This document shows, piece by piece, positions 51,108 through 64,000 of a stretch of 64,000 nt of DNA. Numbering within the stretch: position 1 is the first letter of the stretch; each line of letters starts with the position of its first letter. A program made the position numbers and the translations under genes. The notes beneath the pieces were generated by a model. The model ran no database searches, had not been told where the DNA came from, and saw nothing but the letters and a program-made list of their open reading frames with translations. The DNA is from Eriocheir sinensis. Lineage: Eukaryota > Arthropoda > Malacostraca > Decapoda > Varunidae. The stretch is from positions 19,798,737-19,862,736 of the forward strand of contig NC_066509.1 in the NCBI RefSeq assembly GCF_024679095.1, given 5' to 3'.

Positions 51108-52039
51108 CGGCCCCCCGCGGCGCCTTGATAAAAATACTACAGGCCGAGGAGCGACATCCCTTCCCGTCACGTCACCTTCCCGGCGACACCACGGACAATT
51201 TTTTTTTCTTACTTTCTGCGCTTTTTTTTACTTTCGTCTCTTCCTTTTTACTTTTTTTACTTTTGTTTTCTTCCTTCCAATTCCACCACTTCCTTCTTTT
51301 CCTTCCTTCTTCTACTCTCTTCTCTTTTATTACTCTTCTCTCTTCTTTTTACTCTCCTCTTACTCTCTTTTTTTTCCTTCCTCCTTCACTTCTTTCTCCT
51401 CTTCCTTCTTTCTTTTGCTCTGTTTCTCCTCCTCTTTTCTACATCTTAACACTGTTTCATTTGCATTTTCACTCGTGATTTCTTTTTTTTTCTTACTTCT
51501 CCTTGACATGACTGACGGTATTTATATATTCCTCTTCTCTCCTCCTCCTCCTTCTCCTCCTGCTCCATTATTTCCTTGGCCAGGCCTAATAAATAAGTAC
51601 TTGCCACTCTCACAACCTTCCACCACCTTGATATATTTTTTCCCTTCATCTCATAAATCTCACACACTTATTTTATTATCTCTTCTCCCTTTACTGACCC
51701 CTCCTATTCTTTCTTCTTCTTCCTCTTTTTATATTTATTCTCCTGTCTCCATCATCTCTCTTAATACTCTTACTTTCCAGCAACTTTTTTTTTTGTTCCT
51801 TTTTTTTTTTTCTTTGCTTCACCTACCCTCTCTTACTTGTTCTATTTTTCCTGTTCTACTTCCCTACGTAATTGAAGTTAGTAAGAGTAACGAAAGTGAC
51901 CTTGATAATACTGACGTGTGTCCCTTCTCTCTTTCCAGGTAAGCCGCGAGATGAAACCCTGAGGCAGTCATTAAGGCGGAGGAAAGGAAACTGTGCTGAC
52001 GCTAGGTGTACTTTCTCACCTTTCCATTAACGCATTACT
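51106..52039. other. Pyrimidine-rich stretch, mirror of 32801-33727, diverged
   Basis: No gene. From about 51520 to 52040 the sequence differs from the left arm at numerous single bases and small indels, more than in neighbouring stretches. Confidence 0.5.
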
Positions 52040-52290
52040 CATTAACTCACTGACTGTTGCCGCTTAGCAGTTCACTCGGTTACCAAAATTATCGCTCATG
52101 TTCTGCAAACGAAGTAGAGCAAAGTATTATTGAGGCACACTGTAACTTTTCACCCTCTATCATCTTTAGAAATAATATTCCTCGATCCTGATTCCTGTTG
52201 TTGCCTAGCAGTCCACTCTTTCAAAAATCATTGTTCCTGTACTGGAGGCGAGGAGGAGCACAGCATTAAAGAGCCACACTGCACCTTCTC
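52040..52290. repeat. Diverged tandem duplication (about 137 bp), right arm
   Basis: The mirror of 32560-32800. Confidence 0.7.
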
Positions 52291-52985
52291 ACCCTCTGTA
52301 TCACCGTTTGTTGTATTTCGTCCGATCCCACTTATTGGCGCAGCTTTTATTTGTATTTTCTTTGTCCGTCAGGCAGGACGGTAATACACAGCGGCATGAA
52401 TAGCAGCAGCAAACAAATTAAATATACTTTTTTTGTTATTATTCAGAATATTTAGAACTATGAGCAAAATATTCTTGACTTGAAGATTAAGAAATATTTT
52501 TTTCGTTATTGTGGACCTCAAGCCAACTTTTAAAACGGAATTGAATAAACTATAAACAATTAGAACTGAATACAATGCATTGTCGTACTATTTTACATAC
52601 TTAACAAGAGGTTTTCCTGTCTGTTAGCTACATTATGCAAAACTCAGGAGCCAACTTTCATGAAACTCGTGTATTATTTTCACCTCAATACTGAATGTTT
52701 TAAATATTTTCTTAAACTAAACACATGATCACAAATTATTAATTAGATATTTCATGCTCTTTTTCATTTTTCATATTATTACATGTTAATAATGGAGGTT
52801 TAATAGTATGCTGATTATAGTTTTAATCTTCCTTTGCATTCGTTTCTTCATATTTCCACGCCAGTAATGCAGCCCCGCGCGGCGCCACGTAATGAAACGA
52901 GCGCGGCATCAATTATCGAGATGAATCATTATGAGTTTTGGGAAGGTGTGGCGAGAATTCATCTGGAAATACCTCCAAAAAAAAA

Positions 52986-52988
<3 letters not shown>
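52291..52988. other. AT-rich stretch, mirror of 31867-32555
   Basis: No gene recognised. Confidence 0.5.
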
Positions 52989-53196
<208 letters not shown>

Positions 53197-53449
53197 CGAC
53201 CTCTGCTGAGAGAAGGACGTGACTCTCCTTGCTGCGCTCCACAACCTCGCTTGCCCGCGCTCCAGACCTTGTCAGCCCTGTGGTTTCGTCGTGCTCTTGG
53301 GATTGCGTTTGCTTTCACGTGCGTTTGTGTGTTCTCGCTTGTGGATTTTGTGTGTTGCCTGTGATTTCCCGACACGTGTTTGGTGTGTGTTCGCTTGTGG
53401 TTTCTGCGCGTGTGTCTGCCTGTGGTTGCCTCTGTGATTTGTGTTTCCG

Positions 53450-53820
53450 GTGTTTTTGCGTGTGATCTGGCTGTTTCCGGGTGTTCTGCGTGGGTTTCAG
53501 AGAGATTCGAGTGTGTTGTGTTTCCGGTGTTTTGTGTGTGATTTGGCTGCTTCTAAGTGTACTGCGTGAGTTTCAGTGTTTTGAGTGTGCTGTTTTGTTT
53601 CCGGTGTTTGTGCGTGTGATCTGGTTGTTTCAGAGTGTTCTGCGTGGGTTTCAGCGTGTTTTGAGTGTGATGTTGTGTTTCCGGTGTTTTTGCGAGTGAC
53701 TTGAGGGTGTTTAGTCGTGCTTGTGCTTGGGTTTCTGAGTGTTTCGCGTGTTCCGATCGTGTTGTTGTGTTCCCGAGTGTTTCACGCGTGATTTGGGTGT
53801 GTCGACAACTCACCCTTTGA
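53450..53820. repeat. 78-bp minisatellite, right arm
   Basis: The inverse of 30965-31335. Confidence 0.85.
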
Positions 53821-54399
53821 ATTCCCTGAGGATTCAATCTGCTCCTCCTCACTACACCCTCTTTAAATCCCCTAGAGGATTAACACTTCCAACACCCCTT
53901 CCTCCTCACCTCACCTCACCCTTCCACCCTTTCCCTCACCTCACCTAAGCCCCCCCCCACCCTCGCTCACCTCAGATCCCTTTTGCTACTCCTCATCCCC
54001 TAGAGGATTAGCCCTTCCTACTCCTCCCTCACCTCCACATATTTCTAAGCCCTCCCCCCTCACTCACCTTACCTCACATCCTATTTACCCATCCCTTCAC
54101 CCACCTTACCTCGCCTCTTTCTTAACCCTTCTTGTTCTCACACACCTCACTCACCACACATCCCTTCCTACTCCTCCCCTCACCCACTTACCTCATTTCC
54201 AAACTCCCTCTCACTCACCTCACCTAATTCCTAACCCTCCTTGGTCTCACACACCTCACTCACTGAATCCCTTTCCCCTCTTTACACACCTCGCATACCT
54301 TCCTACTCCTCCTCTCTCTCACTGTTCCTCCATTACTAAACTACCTCTCACACACCTCACCCCCTCTCCTCATCCCATTCACTCTGTGTTTTATCTCTT
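53821..54399. repeat. CACCTCAC-rich degenerate repeat, right arm
   Basis: The inverse of 30401-30960, including the AATCCCCTAGAGGATT motif copies near 53868 and 53997. Confidence 0.6.
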
Positions 54400-54408
54400 T
54401 CATTTCAG

Positions 54409-55440
54409 CTAAGATAGCGTCTAAGAAGTGCAGTACTTGTAACGGTAGCTTCTCAGCTCACTTTTTTCAGGGGGTTCTGCTGTCTGTCGACTGTGTCTCC
54501 AGGCAGCATCTCGAGACAAGACTGCAGGAGCTGGAAGAGAAGATGGAAGAAGGCCAGAATAAAATAATAGAGCTTTCTCTTACCAGGCAGCATCTCGAGA
54601 CAAGACTACAGGAGCAAGAAGAGAAGATGGAAGCAGGTCAGAATAAAATAATAGAGCTTTCTCGCACTGTTGCCTCCTTGCAGGAATTCATCCAGGCTAA
54701 CGTTGCTGTGGTGCCAAACCCTTCTCCAACCGCCCCTTGCCCTCAGCGGTACCGTCGACACCAGCGGACAACACCACACAACGAGAGGATGCTAGTGGCA
54801 CCGCCCATGATGGCTTCACCGTCGTGAATGGAGGAGCCAAACCAGCCAGACAAGCGATTTGTCCAGTTCATTGCTTCAACAGGTTTGCCATTCTGGAGGA
54901 GGAGGACGAGCAGGAGAGCACCTTCCTGGTGGGTGACTCCATGATTCGCCAGCAGGTCGTTGAGTTCTTCGGCAGAGTTCCTCGTCGAAGACGGAACTAT
55001 TGCTATCCTGGTGCTGGGATCGACGATATAACTGACGCTCTTGAGGAGATCTCCCCCCAGGCTACTAATGATTCACTGTTTGTTATTCACACAGGTACGA
55101 ACGACGTCACCACGACCTGGTCTGAGAACTCCTGGAGAAGTACCGTAGGCTCATCCAGCAGTATAAGTCTAAATCCCCTAACATTTTGATTTCAGGAGTT
55201 CTACCACGGATTTGGGCGGAGAGCGACTTTTTTTCAGTAAGGCCTTCAGCCTAAACAACCGCTTACAGACTCTTTGTAGGGAGCTTGACGTGGAGTTCTT
55301 CAACGCATGGGACAATTTCTATGGACAAAGTCAGCTCTTCCACAGGGACGGATTGCACCTTTCACCCATCGGGGCAGCCAGATTCGGAAGGCTCCTCAAC
55401 GACGCAGTACGTGTCATCCGAGCAAAAAACGAGACGCAGC
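54409..55440 (+). pseudogene. ORF1 of copy A3, right arm (finger, coiled coil, esterase)
   Basis: It starts with ATA instead of ATG, followed by CSTCNGSF. Coiled-coil frame 54543-54827 and esterase frame 54737-55189 contain GDSMIRQQVVEFFG and HTGTNDVTTT; block V (HRDGLHLSPIG) is at about 55340 in frame 55212. Relative to the left arm, one G is missing at about 55122 (TCTGAGAACTCC against TCTGAGGAACTCC), which breaks the frame after GTND. Confidence 0.8.
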
Positions 55441-55499
55441 CCGTCCTCCACCCCGCCCGTGTAAATAGACGCCGTGCATCGCAACAAACCCGTAACCGT

Positions 55500-56165
55500 G
55501 ATCACGCAAGTACCACCACCTCTATTACCAAGCCTCTAGATAACTTAAAAATCCTTAGTTTCAATGCGCGTAGCCTAAGAAACAAATTTGATGAACTGAG
55601 ATGTCTGGCTCTAACAGAAAATTTTGACATAATTGCTATAACTGAAACATTTATCGACACCACAAATATTGATTTAAGTTCCGAATACAACATAGATGGC
55701 TACAGACTCTTCAACAAAGATCGTGTAAACCGCAGAGGCGGTGGCGTCGCCCTTTATGTCAAGAGCTATTTGCAACCCACTGGCAAAACACCGGAAACAG
55801 TAACGTTGAACATTTGTGCGTGCGAGTAAACATTGCAAAAGTCAATTTAAATATATCTGTCACCTACAGACCTCCTGGCAATCACTCGATGACGACCTTG
55901 AAATGTACAGCGTCTTAAGGCAGTCACTTAATAACAACGACTAACTGATATTAGGAGACTTTAACCTCCCCCATATCGACTGGGCGACACTCTCAGGTAC
56001 AGAAGGCGATTCACATAGAATGATCGAGTTTCAAGAAGAAAATTATCTAAGCCAAATGGTTTCTGAGCCAACTCGACAAAATAATATACTCGACCTTGTT
56101 ATAACGACCCAAGATAACCTAGTCAGTAGTGTCACGGTATGAGAACACCTCTGTTCTTGCGACAT
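55500..56165 (+). pseudogene. APE-type endonuclease of copy A3, right arm
   Basis: SFNARSLRNKFDE and ITETFIDTTN lie in frame to 55829. Right-arm-specific single-base losses occur near 55790 and 55875 (CCTGG where the left arm has CCCGGG). The shared TAA before LILGDFNLPHIDW remains. The final block again lacks the usual SDH. Confidence 0.75.
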
Positions 56166-56339
56166 TAGAGATCAATCATCAGTGACTGAAAATAAAGTAA
56201 AAGTGCACAATATCAAAAGAGCTAACTTCGTAGAAATCCGACAAAAACTAACAGTAATACAACTATTAGATGACGACAACGTAGATGAAGCCTGGCTAAG
56301 CCTTCAATATCACTTACTCAGCAGAACACATTCGTCCCC

Positions 56340-58420
56340 TTGTGCGAGAAGCGAATTAACACTAGTAAAAGCCCACCGTGGTTTAATAGCGAAATTAAAC
56401 AATCAGTCAATAAGAGAAAATTGTTTTACAGGTTAAAGAAAGAGCAAAGCACGCCCGAAAACATTAGACTTTATAATGATGCCAGGCGACGAATAAAAAG
56501 ACTAGTAGGTCAGGCAAAGCGTAGATATGAAGAAAATATTGCAGTCAACTGTAAAAAATAATCCGAAATCTTTCTTCAGTTACATAAACAACAGAAAGGC
56601 GATCAAAAGTGGTACTGGACCTTTAATAAACAGCAACGGTGCACTAGTGACTGACAGCCAACACATTGCAAACCTCTTAAACAATTACTTTTCCTCGGTG
56701 TTTAATACTAACAGTCTTCCTCTCGCTACCACCAACACCAGTATTAGTGAAAATCTCGAGCATGCATTGCCTAATTTTGAAATAACAACCGATGAAGTCC
56801 TTAAAGCTCTCCATTCACTTAAAACAAATAAAAGTCCCGGACCCGACAAAGTATATCCTATACTGCTGAAAGAAACAAAGAGCGAAATACTCTCCTCCCT
56901 CACTATCGTATTCAATATGTCCTTGCGACAAGGCATCGTCCCTTCGGATTGGAAAAAGGCTAACGTGACACCGATTTTTAAGAAAGGAGACAAAAAAATA
57001 CCAGGTAACTACCGACCCATTAGTCTAACTTCAATTGTAGGTAAGCTACTCGAGAGCATAATTAGAGACAAAATTGTGAGTTACCTCGAAAGCCACTCAT
57101 TAATTGGGGATTCACAAAATGGCCTCCGTAACAAAAGATCCTGCCTGTCAAACCTACTGACCTTTTATAACGATCTCTTCTCAATTTCTGACATAACCAA
57201 ATCAGTGGACGTAGTCTATCTTGATTTCCAGAAAGCGTTTGATAAAGTCCCACATCATAAATTACTTTATAAATTAAAGCAAATAGGCATTGACGGTCAA
57301 GTAAACCAATGGATCGCGAATTGGTTGAGCAACAGACAACAAAGAGGTGTGATTGACGGATTTAACTCAGAGTGGGTGCCGGTCACTAGTGGCGTCCCTC
57401 AGGCCTTGGTTCTTGGCCCAGTGCTCTTTATTATTTACATCAACGACGTGGATGTTGGACTCAATAATCGCATTAGTAACTTTGCAGATGACACAAAGAT
57501 TGGTAACTCGGTTCTCACTGACGAAGACAGGCAAAGCCTCCAAGAGGATTTGCAATAAATTTCAGCTTGGTCGGATAAATGGGAGATGCCCTTTAACGTA
57601 GACAAGTGCCAGGTCCTTCAAGTTGGAATAAAAAAACAAGAAGTTCGATTACGAAATACGCGGCGTTAAATTCACAAGCGTTCAATGCGTTAAGGACCTG
57701 GGGATTAAAATCGCGTCAAACCTCAAATTCTCACATCAATGCATCGATGCAGCAAATAAAGCGAACAGAATGTTGGGCTTCATTAAAATAAACTTTTTAT
57801 TAACCTCTGATTTTGGACACTCCTTTAACCTCTGTTCGGGAGCAGTGAGTAGCGGGCCTTTTTTTTCTTTTTCTTTTTTCTTTGCGCCCTTGAGCTGTCT
57901 CCTTAGCTGTAAAAAAAAAAATAAATAAATAAAGAATAAAGATGTAATACTTCTGCTCTACAATAGTTTAGTCAGAACCCACTTGGAATATGCGGTACAA
58001 TTTTGGTCTCCCCACCATGCAAAGGACATTGCTAAACTAGAAGGTGTTCAGCGTCGAGCAACAAAAATGATCCCTTCCTTGCGCAACAAATCCTACGAAG
58101 AAAGGCTTTCCACCCTTAACATGTTCTCTCTTGAGAAACGTCGCCTCCGAGGAAAACTGATCGAATGTTTTAAAATACTTAATGGTTTCATGAATGTAGA
58201 CAGAACAAAATTGTTTATGATCGATGACACTTTGCGAACGAGGAACAATGGCACAAAACTCAAATGTAGACAAGTAAATTCAGACTGCACCAAATTTTTC
58301 TTCACCAACGTTGTAGTGCGAGAATGGAACAAGCTCCCACCATCAGTGGTCCAGTGTAACACGATTGACTCCTTTAAAAACAAGCTCGACCGTCACTTCC
58401 TTCAACTTAATATTAACTAG
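56340..58420 (+). pseudogene. Reverse transcriptase of copy A3, right arm
   Basis: Frame 56527-57558 carries GPDKVYPILLKE, NYRPISLTSIVGKLLE, VVYLDFQKAFDKVPHHK, GVPQALVLGPVLF and NFADDTKIG. It ends in a right-arm-specific TAA (TTGCAATAAATT where the left arm reads TTGCACAAAATT). The thumb is interrupted by the insert at 57802-57934, and the tail frame 57983-58420 is intact. Confidence 0.8.
57802..57934 (+). mobile_element. 133-bp A-tailed retroposed fragment in the A3 RT, right arm
   Basis: Same insert as at 26828-26961, ending AGCTGTAAAAAAAAAAATAAAT. Its presence at the same place in both arms shows it predates the inverted duplication or the haplotype split. Confidence 0.7.
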
Positions 58421-58527
58421 AGTAGAAAAGCAACGTTTTGGAGCCATCTGATTAATGTAAATCACTTAGGTTTAAGGACAGACCACCTCGTCTGGACCTT
58501 GGGGTCTGTGTGATCTGATTTTCTATG

Positions 58528-58531
<4 letters not shown>

Positions 58532-58597
<66 letters not shown>
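58532..58597. repeat. TC microsatellite after copy A3, right arm
   Basis: About 33 units, against 50 in the left arm. Confidence 0.95.
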
Positions 58598-58601
<4 letters not shown>

Positions 58602-59371
58602 AAGTTTCTCCCCATTAACCTTACCTCCTTAAAGTAAAACTATCTTCCCCTCTTTTTCTTTCCCTCACCATTCCCCTTTTATTCCCTTCCTCCCCTCTTA
58701 TCCTTCCCACTTTTACCACTTATCTCAACTCCTCCAAAAATATCTAAGTTCGCCTCAATAACCGTACAGAAAATGGGCCTCGTGTTAATCTTTATATACT
58801 TCGTTACCACCAACTACTACCACTCCTTCTCCTTCTCCTCCTTCTTCTTATGTTTTCTTCTTCCTCCTGTTACTCCTTTTTGACGTTTTCCTTCGCCTTT
58901 GATTTCGGGTTTCTGTTTTTGTGCTTCTTTACTTTTCCTTCCTTTCTCCTTTCTTCCTTTTCTTTTTTCCTACTTCTGTTTTCATTCACTTTTCTTTCCC
59001 CTGTTCTTCCACTATTCCCCCTTCTCCTTAAGCCTACTACCTATTTCTCATTAATTCTGCTGCTTATCCTTTTTCTTCTCTTTCTCCCCTTACTAGATAT
59101 CCTCCTCCTCCTCCTCTCACCTTAGTGTTTGTATAAAGACTTCCGATCGTCTAGCCACACCACTATTCCGACTTCGCCTTCAATAAAAGTTTCAAAGCCT
59201 CGAGATAAACTTTGGAATTAGAAAAAGTCAAGAAAAAGAGAGTTTAACCGAGTTTACACAAAAGCACAGCCGAGGGGGAGGAGGAGGAGGAAGTGGAAGG
59301 TTTAGTGTATGATGGCAAGGAAAAATATGAAAAAGTGCTTACATAGTGAAAGATTTTGCACGTAGAAAGAG
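58598..59371. other. Pyrimidine-rich stretch, mirror of 25351-26125
   Basis: No gene recognised. Confidence 0.5.
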
Positions 59372-59388
59372 GTGTGTGTGTGTGTGTT

Positions 59389-59469
<81 letters not shown>
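59372..59469. repeat. GT microsatellite, right arm
   Basis: The mirror of 25253-25350. Confidence 0.95.
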
Positions 59470-59470
<1 letters not shown>

Positions 59471-59639
59471 CGCTTGACCTGACCTTGAGTGAGCGCAGCA
59501 GGCCACGGCCAGTGTCCCGTTTTCTTTAACACGGCCTTGGGAAAATATGAAGAAAACGGGGAAAACATTTCACATACCTGCCATGCATACAACTGTGAAC
59601 CACATGGAACATATAATAATAATAATAACAACGAATATC

Positions 59640-60150
59640 ATAAATCCGCATTGTTCGCATTGTTTACGTTTTTCGCATCGTTTACGGTCGCATTGTTTAC
59701 GTTTTCGCATCGTTTACGTCATTTTCGCATTCAGTACGCTTTTCGCATCGTTTACGGTCGCATTGTTTACGTTATCGCATTGTTTACGTTTTTCGCATCG
59801 TTTACGGTCGCATTGTTTACCTTTCGCATTTTTTACGTTTTCGCATCGTTTACGGTCGCAATGTTTACGTTTTCGCATCATTTACGTGTTTCGCATCGTT
59901 TACGGTCGCATTATTTACGTTTTCGCATCGTTTTTTCGCATCGTTAACGGTCGCATTGTATACGTTTTCGCATCGTTTACGTTTTTCGCATCGTTTACGG
60001 TCGCATTGTTTATGTTTTCGCATCTTTACGTTTTCGCATCGTTTACGGACGTATTGTTTACGTTTTCGCATCGTTTACGACGCATCGTTTACGTGTTTCG
60101 CATCGTTTACGGGCGCATTGTTCACGTGTTTCGCATCGTTTACGGGCGCA
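59640..60150. repeat. CGTAAAC minisatellite array 2, right arm
   Basis: Inverse of 24545-25075. Many units carry 1-3 base losses or fused units (for example CATTTTCGCATTCAGTACGC), so the regular pattern is less clean than in the left arm. Confidence 0.9.
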
Positions 60151-60253
60151 TTGTTCACGGCGTCTAGTAACGGAATGTCTCGGGACGAGGGGCAGAGGGA
60201 CCTGCTCCTCGACTGGGCAGGCCAGCAGCCTCCTCCTCTTCGGACCCCGCGCG
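60150..60253. repeat. Module M copy 2, right arm
   Basis: Inverse of 24445-24550, with several small deletions. Confidence 0.8.
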
Positions 60254-60712
60254 TTTTGTGTGCCAGTCAGTGTGTTTTAATGGACTTAGTCTTGTGTTTT
60301 GTGTGCAGTCAGTGTGTTTTGAGGACTCAGTCTAGTGTTTTGTGTGCCAGTCAGTGTGTTTGAGGGACTCAGTCCTGTGTTTTTGTGTGCCAGTCAGTGT
60401 GTTTTTAATGGACTCAGTCTTGTGTTTTTGTGTGTCAGTCAGTGTGTTTTAATGGACTCAGTTTTGTGTTTTGTGTGCCAGTCAGTGTGTTTTTAATGGA
60501 TTTAGTCTTGTGTTTTTGTGTGCCAGTCAGTGTTTTAATGGACTCAGTCGTGTGATTTTGTGTGCAAGTCAGTGTGTTTTAACGGACTCAGTCTTGTGTT
60601 TGTGTGTGCCAGTCAGTGTGTTTTAATTTACTCAGTCTTGTGTTTTGTGTGCCAGTCAGTGTGTTTTGAGGGACTCAGTCTTGTGTTTTTGTGTGCCAGT
60701 CAGTGTCTTTTG
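60254..60712. repeat. 45-bp minisatellite, right arm
   Basis: Inverse of 23973-24444. Several T/A runs are one base shorter. Confidence 0.9.
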
Positions 60713-61315
60713 AGGAGGTGTGTTGCAGGTTCTAAGTGGGCAGGTAGGATGGTAGGCAGGCGTGGCGGGAGGGAGGCAGGGAGCGAGGGAGGGTGGTAGG
60801 CAGGCTGGTAGGTAGGGAGGCAGGTAGGAGGGAAGAGGAGGTGAGCAGGAAGGTAGCTACAGACCTACCCCACTGCGAACCTCTATGCCCCTCCTCCTCC
60901 TGCCCTCACTATACCCACCCACTCACCCACCGATATCCTCCCTCCTCCCCTTTCCTTCCACACCCACCAACCCTCACCCACCCACTTCGTTTGGGCTGTG
61001 TTTATGTGTGTTCCAGCCAGTGTGTTTTCAGGGAGGTGTGTTGCAGGTTCGCAAGTGGGCGGGAGGATGGTAGGCAGGCGTGGTGAGAGAGGCAGGGGCG
61101 AGGAGGTTGGTTGGCAGGCTGGTAGGTAGGGAGGTGGGAGGTGAGCAGGAAGGTAGCTTGCCAGACCTACCCCACTGTGAACCTCCATGGCCCTCCCTCC
61201 TCCTGCCCTCCTTACCTATACCCACCTACACTCCCCCTCCCTCCCTCCTCCTCCTCCTCCACACCCGCCCAATTAACCCACTCACCCACCCACCTCATTT
61301 TGGTTATTTGAGGTG
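60713..61315. repeat. Duplicated G-rich/C-rich block, right arm
   Basis: Inverse of 23338-23972, shortened by scattered deletions. Confidence 0.8.
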
Positions 61316-61392
61316 ACTGAGTCAAGGGTGTTTGGGTTTCTTGTGCTGAGTCGTATTTCATTTTGGCTGAGTCCTCTACTTAACGAGTTTAG

Positions 61393-61755
61393 GCTCGTCT
61401 ACGGTCGCATTGTGTACGTTTCTCGCATCGTTTACGTGTTTCGCATCGTTTACGTGTTTCAGATCGTTTACGGGCGCATTGAGTACGTTTTTCGCACAAT
61501 TTACGTGTTTCGTATCGTTTACGTGTTTCGCATCGTTTACGGGCGCATTGAGAACGTTTTCGCATTATTTACGTGTTTCGCATCGTTTACGGGCGCATTG
61601 AGAACGTTTTTCGCATTATTTACGTGTTTCGCATCGTTTACGGGCGCATTGAGAACGTTTTCGCATTATTTATGTGTTTCGCATCGTTTACGGCGCATTG
61701 TGTACGTGTTTCGCATTGTTTACGTGTTTCGCATCGTTTACGGGCGCTTTGTTCA
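61393..61755. repeat. CGTAAAC minisatellite array 1, right arm
   Basis: Inverse of 22886-23240 with the same 18+18+15 triplet structure. Confidence 0.9.
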
Positions 61756-61882
61756 CGGACGTCTAAGTAACGGAATGTTTCGGGACGAAGGGGCAGTGGG
61801 GAGGCCCCTTCCGCGAAAGTGTCGCCGGCCTGCTCCTTGACTGGGCCAGGCCGGCAGCCTCCTCCTCTACGGACGCCGCGTA
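61755..61882. repeat. Module M copy 1, right arm
   Basis: Inverse of 22759-22885. Confidence 0.8.
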
Positions 61883-62553
<671 letters not shown>

Positions 62554-63455
62554 AGGGTGGTCACAGTCAAACAGTTATATGCCTGCTCGGCTTGCCTGCC
62601 TAACTATTTCGTAGCGCCTATGACAACAGGGTCAAACTAAATAAGCCATAATTATTTGCACATGAAGTATCCATTCTGAAGTAGAAAGTATTATGAATTC
62701 ATATAAACCGTGCAGGTAAATTATAATATATAATGATTCCGGTCTAAGGAAAACTCAGTATTTCCATGAAACAATAATTCAGTCCTGTTATCACTTATAA
62801 TGTATCCCTCCCAACGTAACTCCTGTCGCCTACCAAGTCCACCGTCCCTTGCTCCTTCACTCCTCCCCTTCCCAGCACCCTCCTGCTTTTCACCCCGAGA
62901 CCCCGCTCTGCCTCCTCCTGTAGCAACATCTCTCATATTATTGCGTCAGTGGGAGAGTTCTACCGTTTCAGATTCACAGTCAGGTAGAAGGTGGTCACGG
63001 CAATTCTTGATTATTATCATAGACAATGATAGTGTTATAATAGCTTGTTTTCTGGCCGTTGGAAACATCATATGGTTCGTGAGGGTTGTCGAGTCACGAT
63101 TACTAAGCATGTGTTTCATGTGAATAAAATACGAATATATTGCCATTTTCTTGATATAGTCACCAAACGCTTTTGCACTGTCAGGCGGGACATGGCTTAC
63201 ATACCACCAATGACCCTACACAGAAGCGGCGATAATAACCGCGTCCGATTCGTTCCAGCGACTGATCGAAGGAAACCTGGGGAAGCTTCATACCATCAGT
63301 GTTACCATGTCCAGAGAGCACCACACCTCCTCGTGGGTGGCTCAGGTGTTTCTGTATTACGTGTCCGCTACCGTGCATTGGACTGGATTGAGTGCATATG
63401 GCTTTTGGTGTGTGTGTGTCTGTGTCCATTTCATCAGACGATATTCCGTTTTGTA
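62554..63455. other. Unassigned stretch, mirror of 21063-21974
   Basis: No recognised gene. Confidence 0.5.
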
Positions 63456-63955
63456 TTATACTGTGGTGGTTGGTAGTAGTAGTAGTAGTAGTAATGGTGG
63501 TGACAGTAATAGTAGTAGTAGGTGGTGGTGGTGGTCGGGTGGGTTGGTATGGGTGATAATGATGGTGATGACGATTATGATAGACGACAATATTATTAGA
63601 GGTGGTGATGATAATGGTGGCGGTGGTGGTGTTGACAGGGGTCGTGATGGAGGTGGAGCAGAGATGGTGATGGTGATAATTATGATAATGGTGGGATGAT
63701 ACAAATGGTAATTATATTGATAATGATAATGAGATAGATAACGTCGATGGAGGTAGCCATAGTGAAGAAAAATGGCGATGAAAGTAATTTAGGTGATGAT
63801 ATTTCTGGCAGTGAATGGGGTACTGCTGGTAGTGGTGGTGGTTGTGTTGTAGTTGTTGTTGATGGTGAGAGTAGAGGTGGTGGTGATGATGAAAGTGCCG
63901 GTGGTGGTGTTGATGGTGGTTGTGTAGTAGTTGTTGTTGATGGTGAAAATAGATT
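63456..63955. repeat. GTA/GGT/GAT-rich repeats, right arm
   Basis: Inverse of 20567-21062. The last 45 bases of the window are the inverse of the 3' end of copy A2. Confidence 0.8.
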
Positions 63956-64000
63956 TACATAGATTTACTTAGAACATCAGACCACAGACCTAAGTGATTT

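Larger units (their letters stand above)
54400..58531 (+). mobile_element. CR1-like retrotransposon, nearly full length (copy A3, right arm)
   Basis: Same structure as the left copy: ORF1 (54409-55440), endonuclease (about 55500-56160), RT (about 56340-58420) and a 3' UTR ending CTATGTAAAT at 58531, directly before TC units. It carries the same lost start codon, endonuclease stop and RT insert as the left copy, plus extra frameshifts of its own. Confidence 0.85.

Overview
This window is eukaryotic, repeat-dominated DNA, most likely from a decapod crustacean. That assignment is an inference from long GA/TC and CA/GT microsatellites, several families of non-LTR retrotransposon, a tRNA-derived SINE with a poly(A) tail, and Helitron/Helentron-like repeats carrying AAGGTCA motifs. 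No single-copy host protein gene, rRNA or functional tRNA could be supported. Nearly all long open frames are retrotransposon remnants or translations of tandem repeats.

Layout. 1-5365: an ORF1-plus-endonuclease remnant of a CR1-like element (family A) joined at about 2390 to a nearly full-length, frameshifted endonuclease/reverse-transcriptase element of another family (B) that ends in a GA microsatellite. 5366-8845: microsatellites and low-complexity DNA. 8846-12955: a 4.1-kb minisatellite with a 47/48-bp unit. 12956-18180: low-complexity DNA, a possible TATA promoter with a first exon, a decayed reverse-transcriptase tail (15585-16008), and very long GA and CA arrays. 18184-20700: a 5'-truncated family A element inside an ACC-rich minisatellite.

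20515-64000 is one giant inverted repeat. The left arm (20515-42238) is repeated in reverse orientation as the right arm (42565-64000) around a 326-bp spacer (42239-42564). The right arm still matches at the last base of the window, so the palindrome probably continues past it. From outside to centre each arm holds: ACC/ATC-rich repeats; GA and trinucleotide microsatellites; a duplicated block of CGTAAAC-type minisatellites, G-rich repeats and a 45-bp minisatellite; a broken full-length CR1-like element with an esterase ORF1; a 78-bp minisatellite; a Helentron-like repeat interrupted by a SINE; a second partial copy of that repeat; T-rich/A-rich DNA; and a family B retrotransposon whose endonuclease domain contains the centre of the palindrome.

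The arms are not identical. Microsatellite lengths differ in both directions, the two family B copies carry different inactivating changes, and substitutions are patchy, with about 20 in one 150-bp stretch. This fits a real, diverged palindrome, but also an assembly that joined two haplotypes or a fold-back read. That question is the main point to settle. Nothing here is a demonstrated working gene system. The most notable non-repeat signals are clusters of nuclear-receptor half-sites inside the dispersed repeat and an array rich in forkhead-type GTAAACAA sites.
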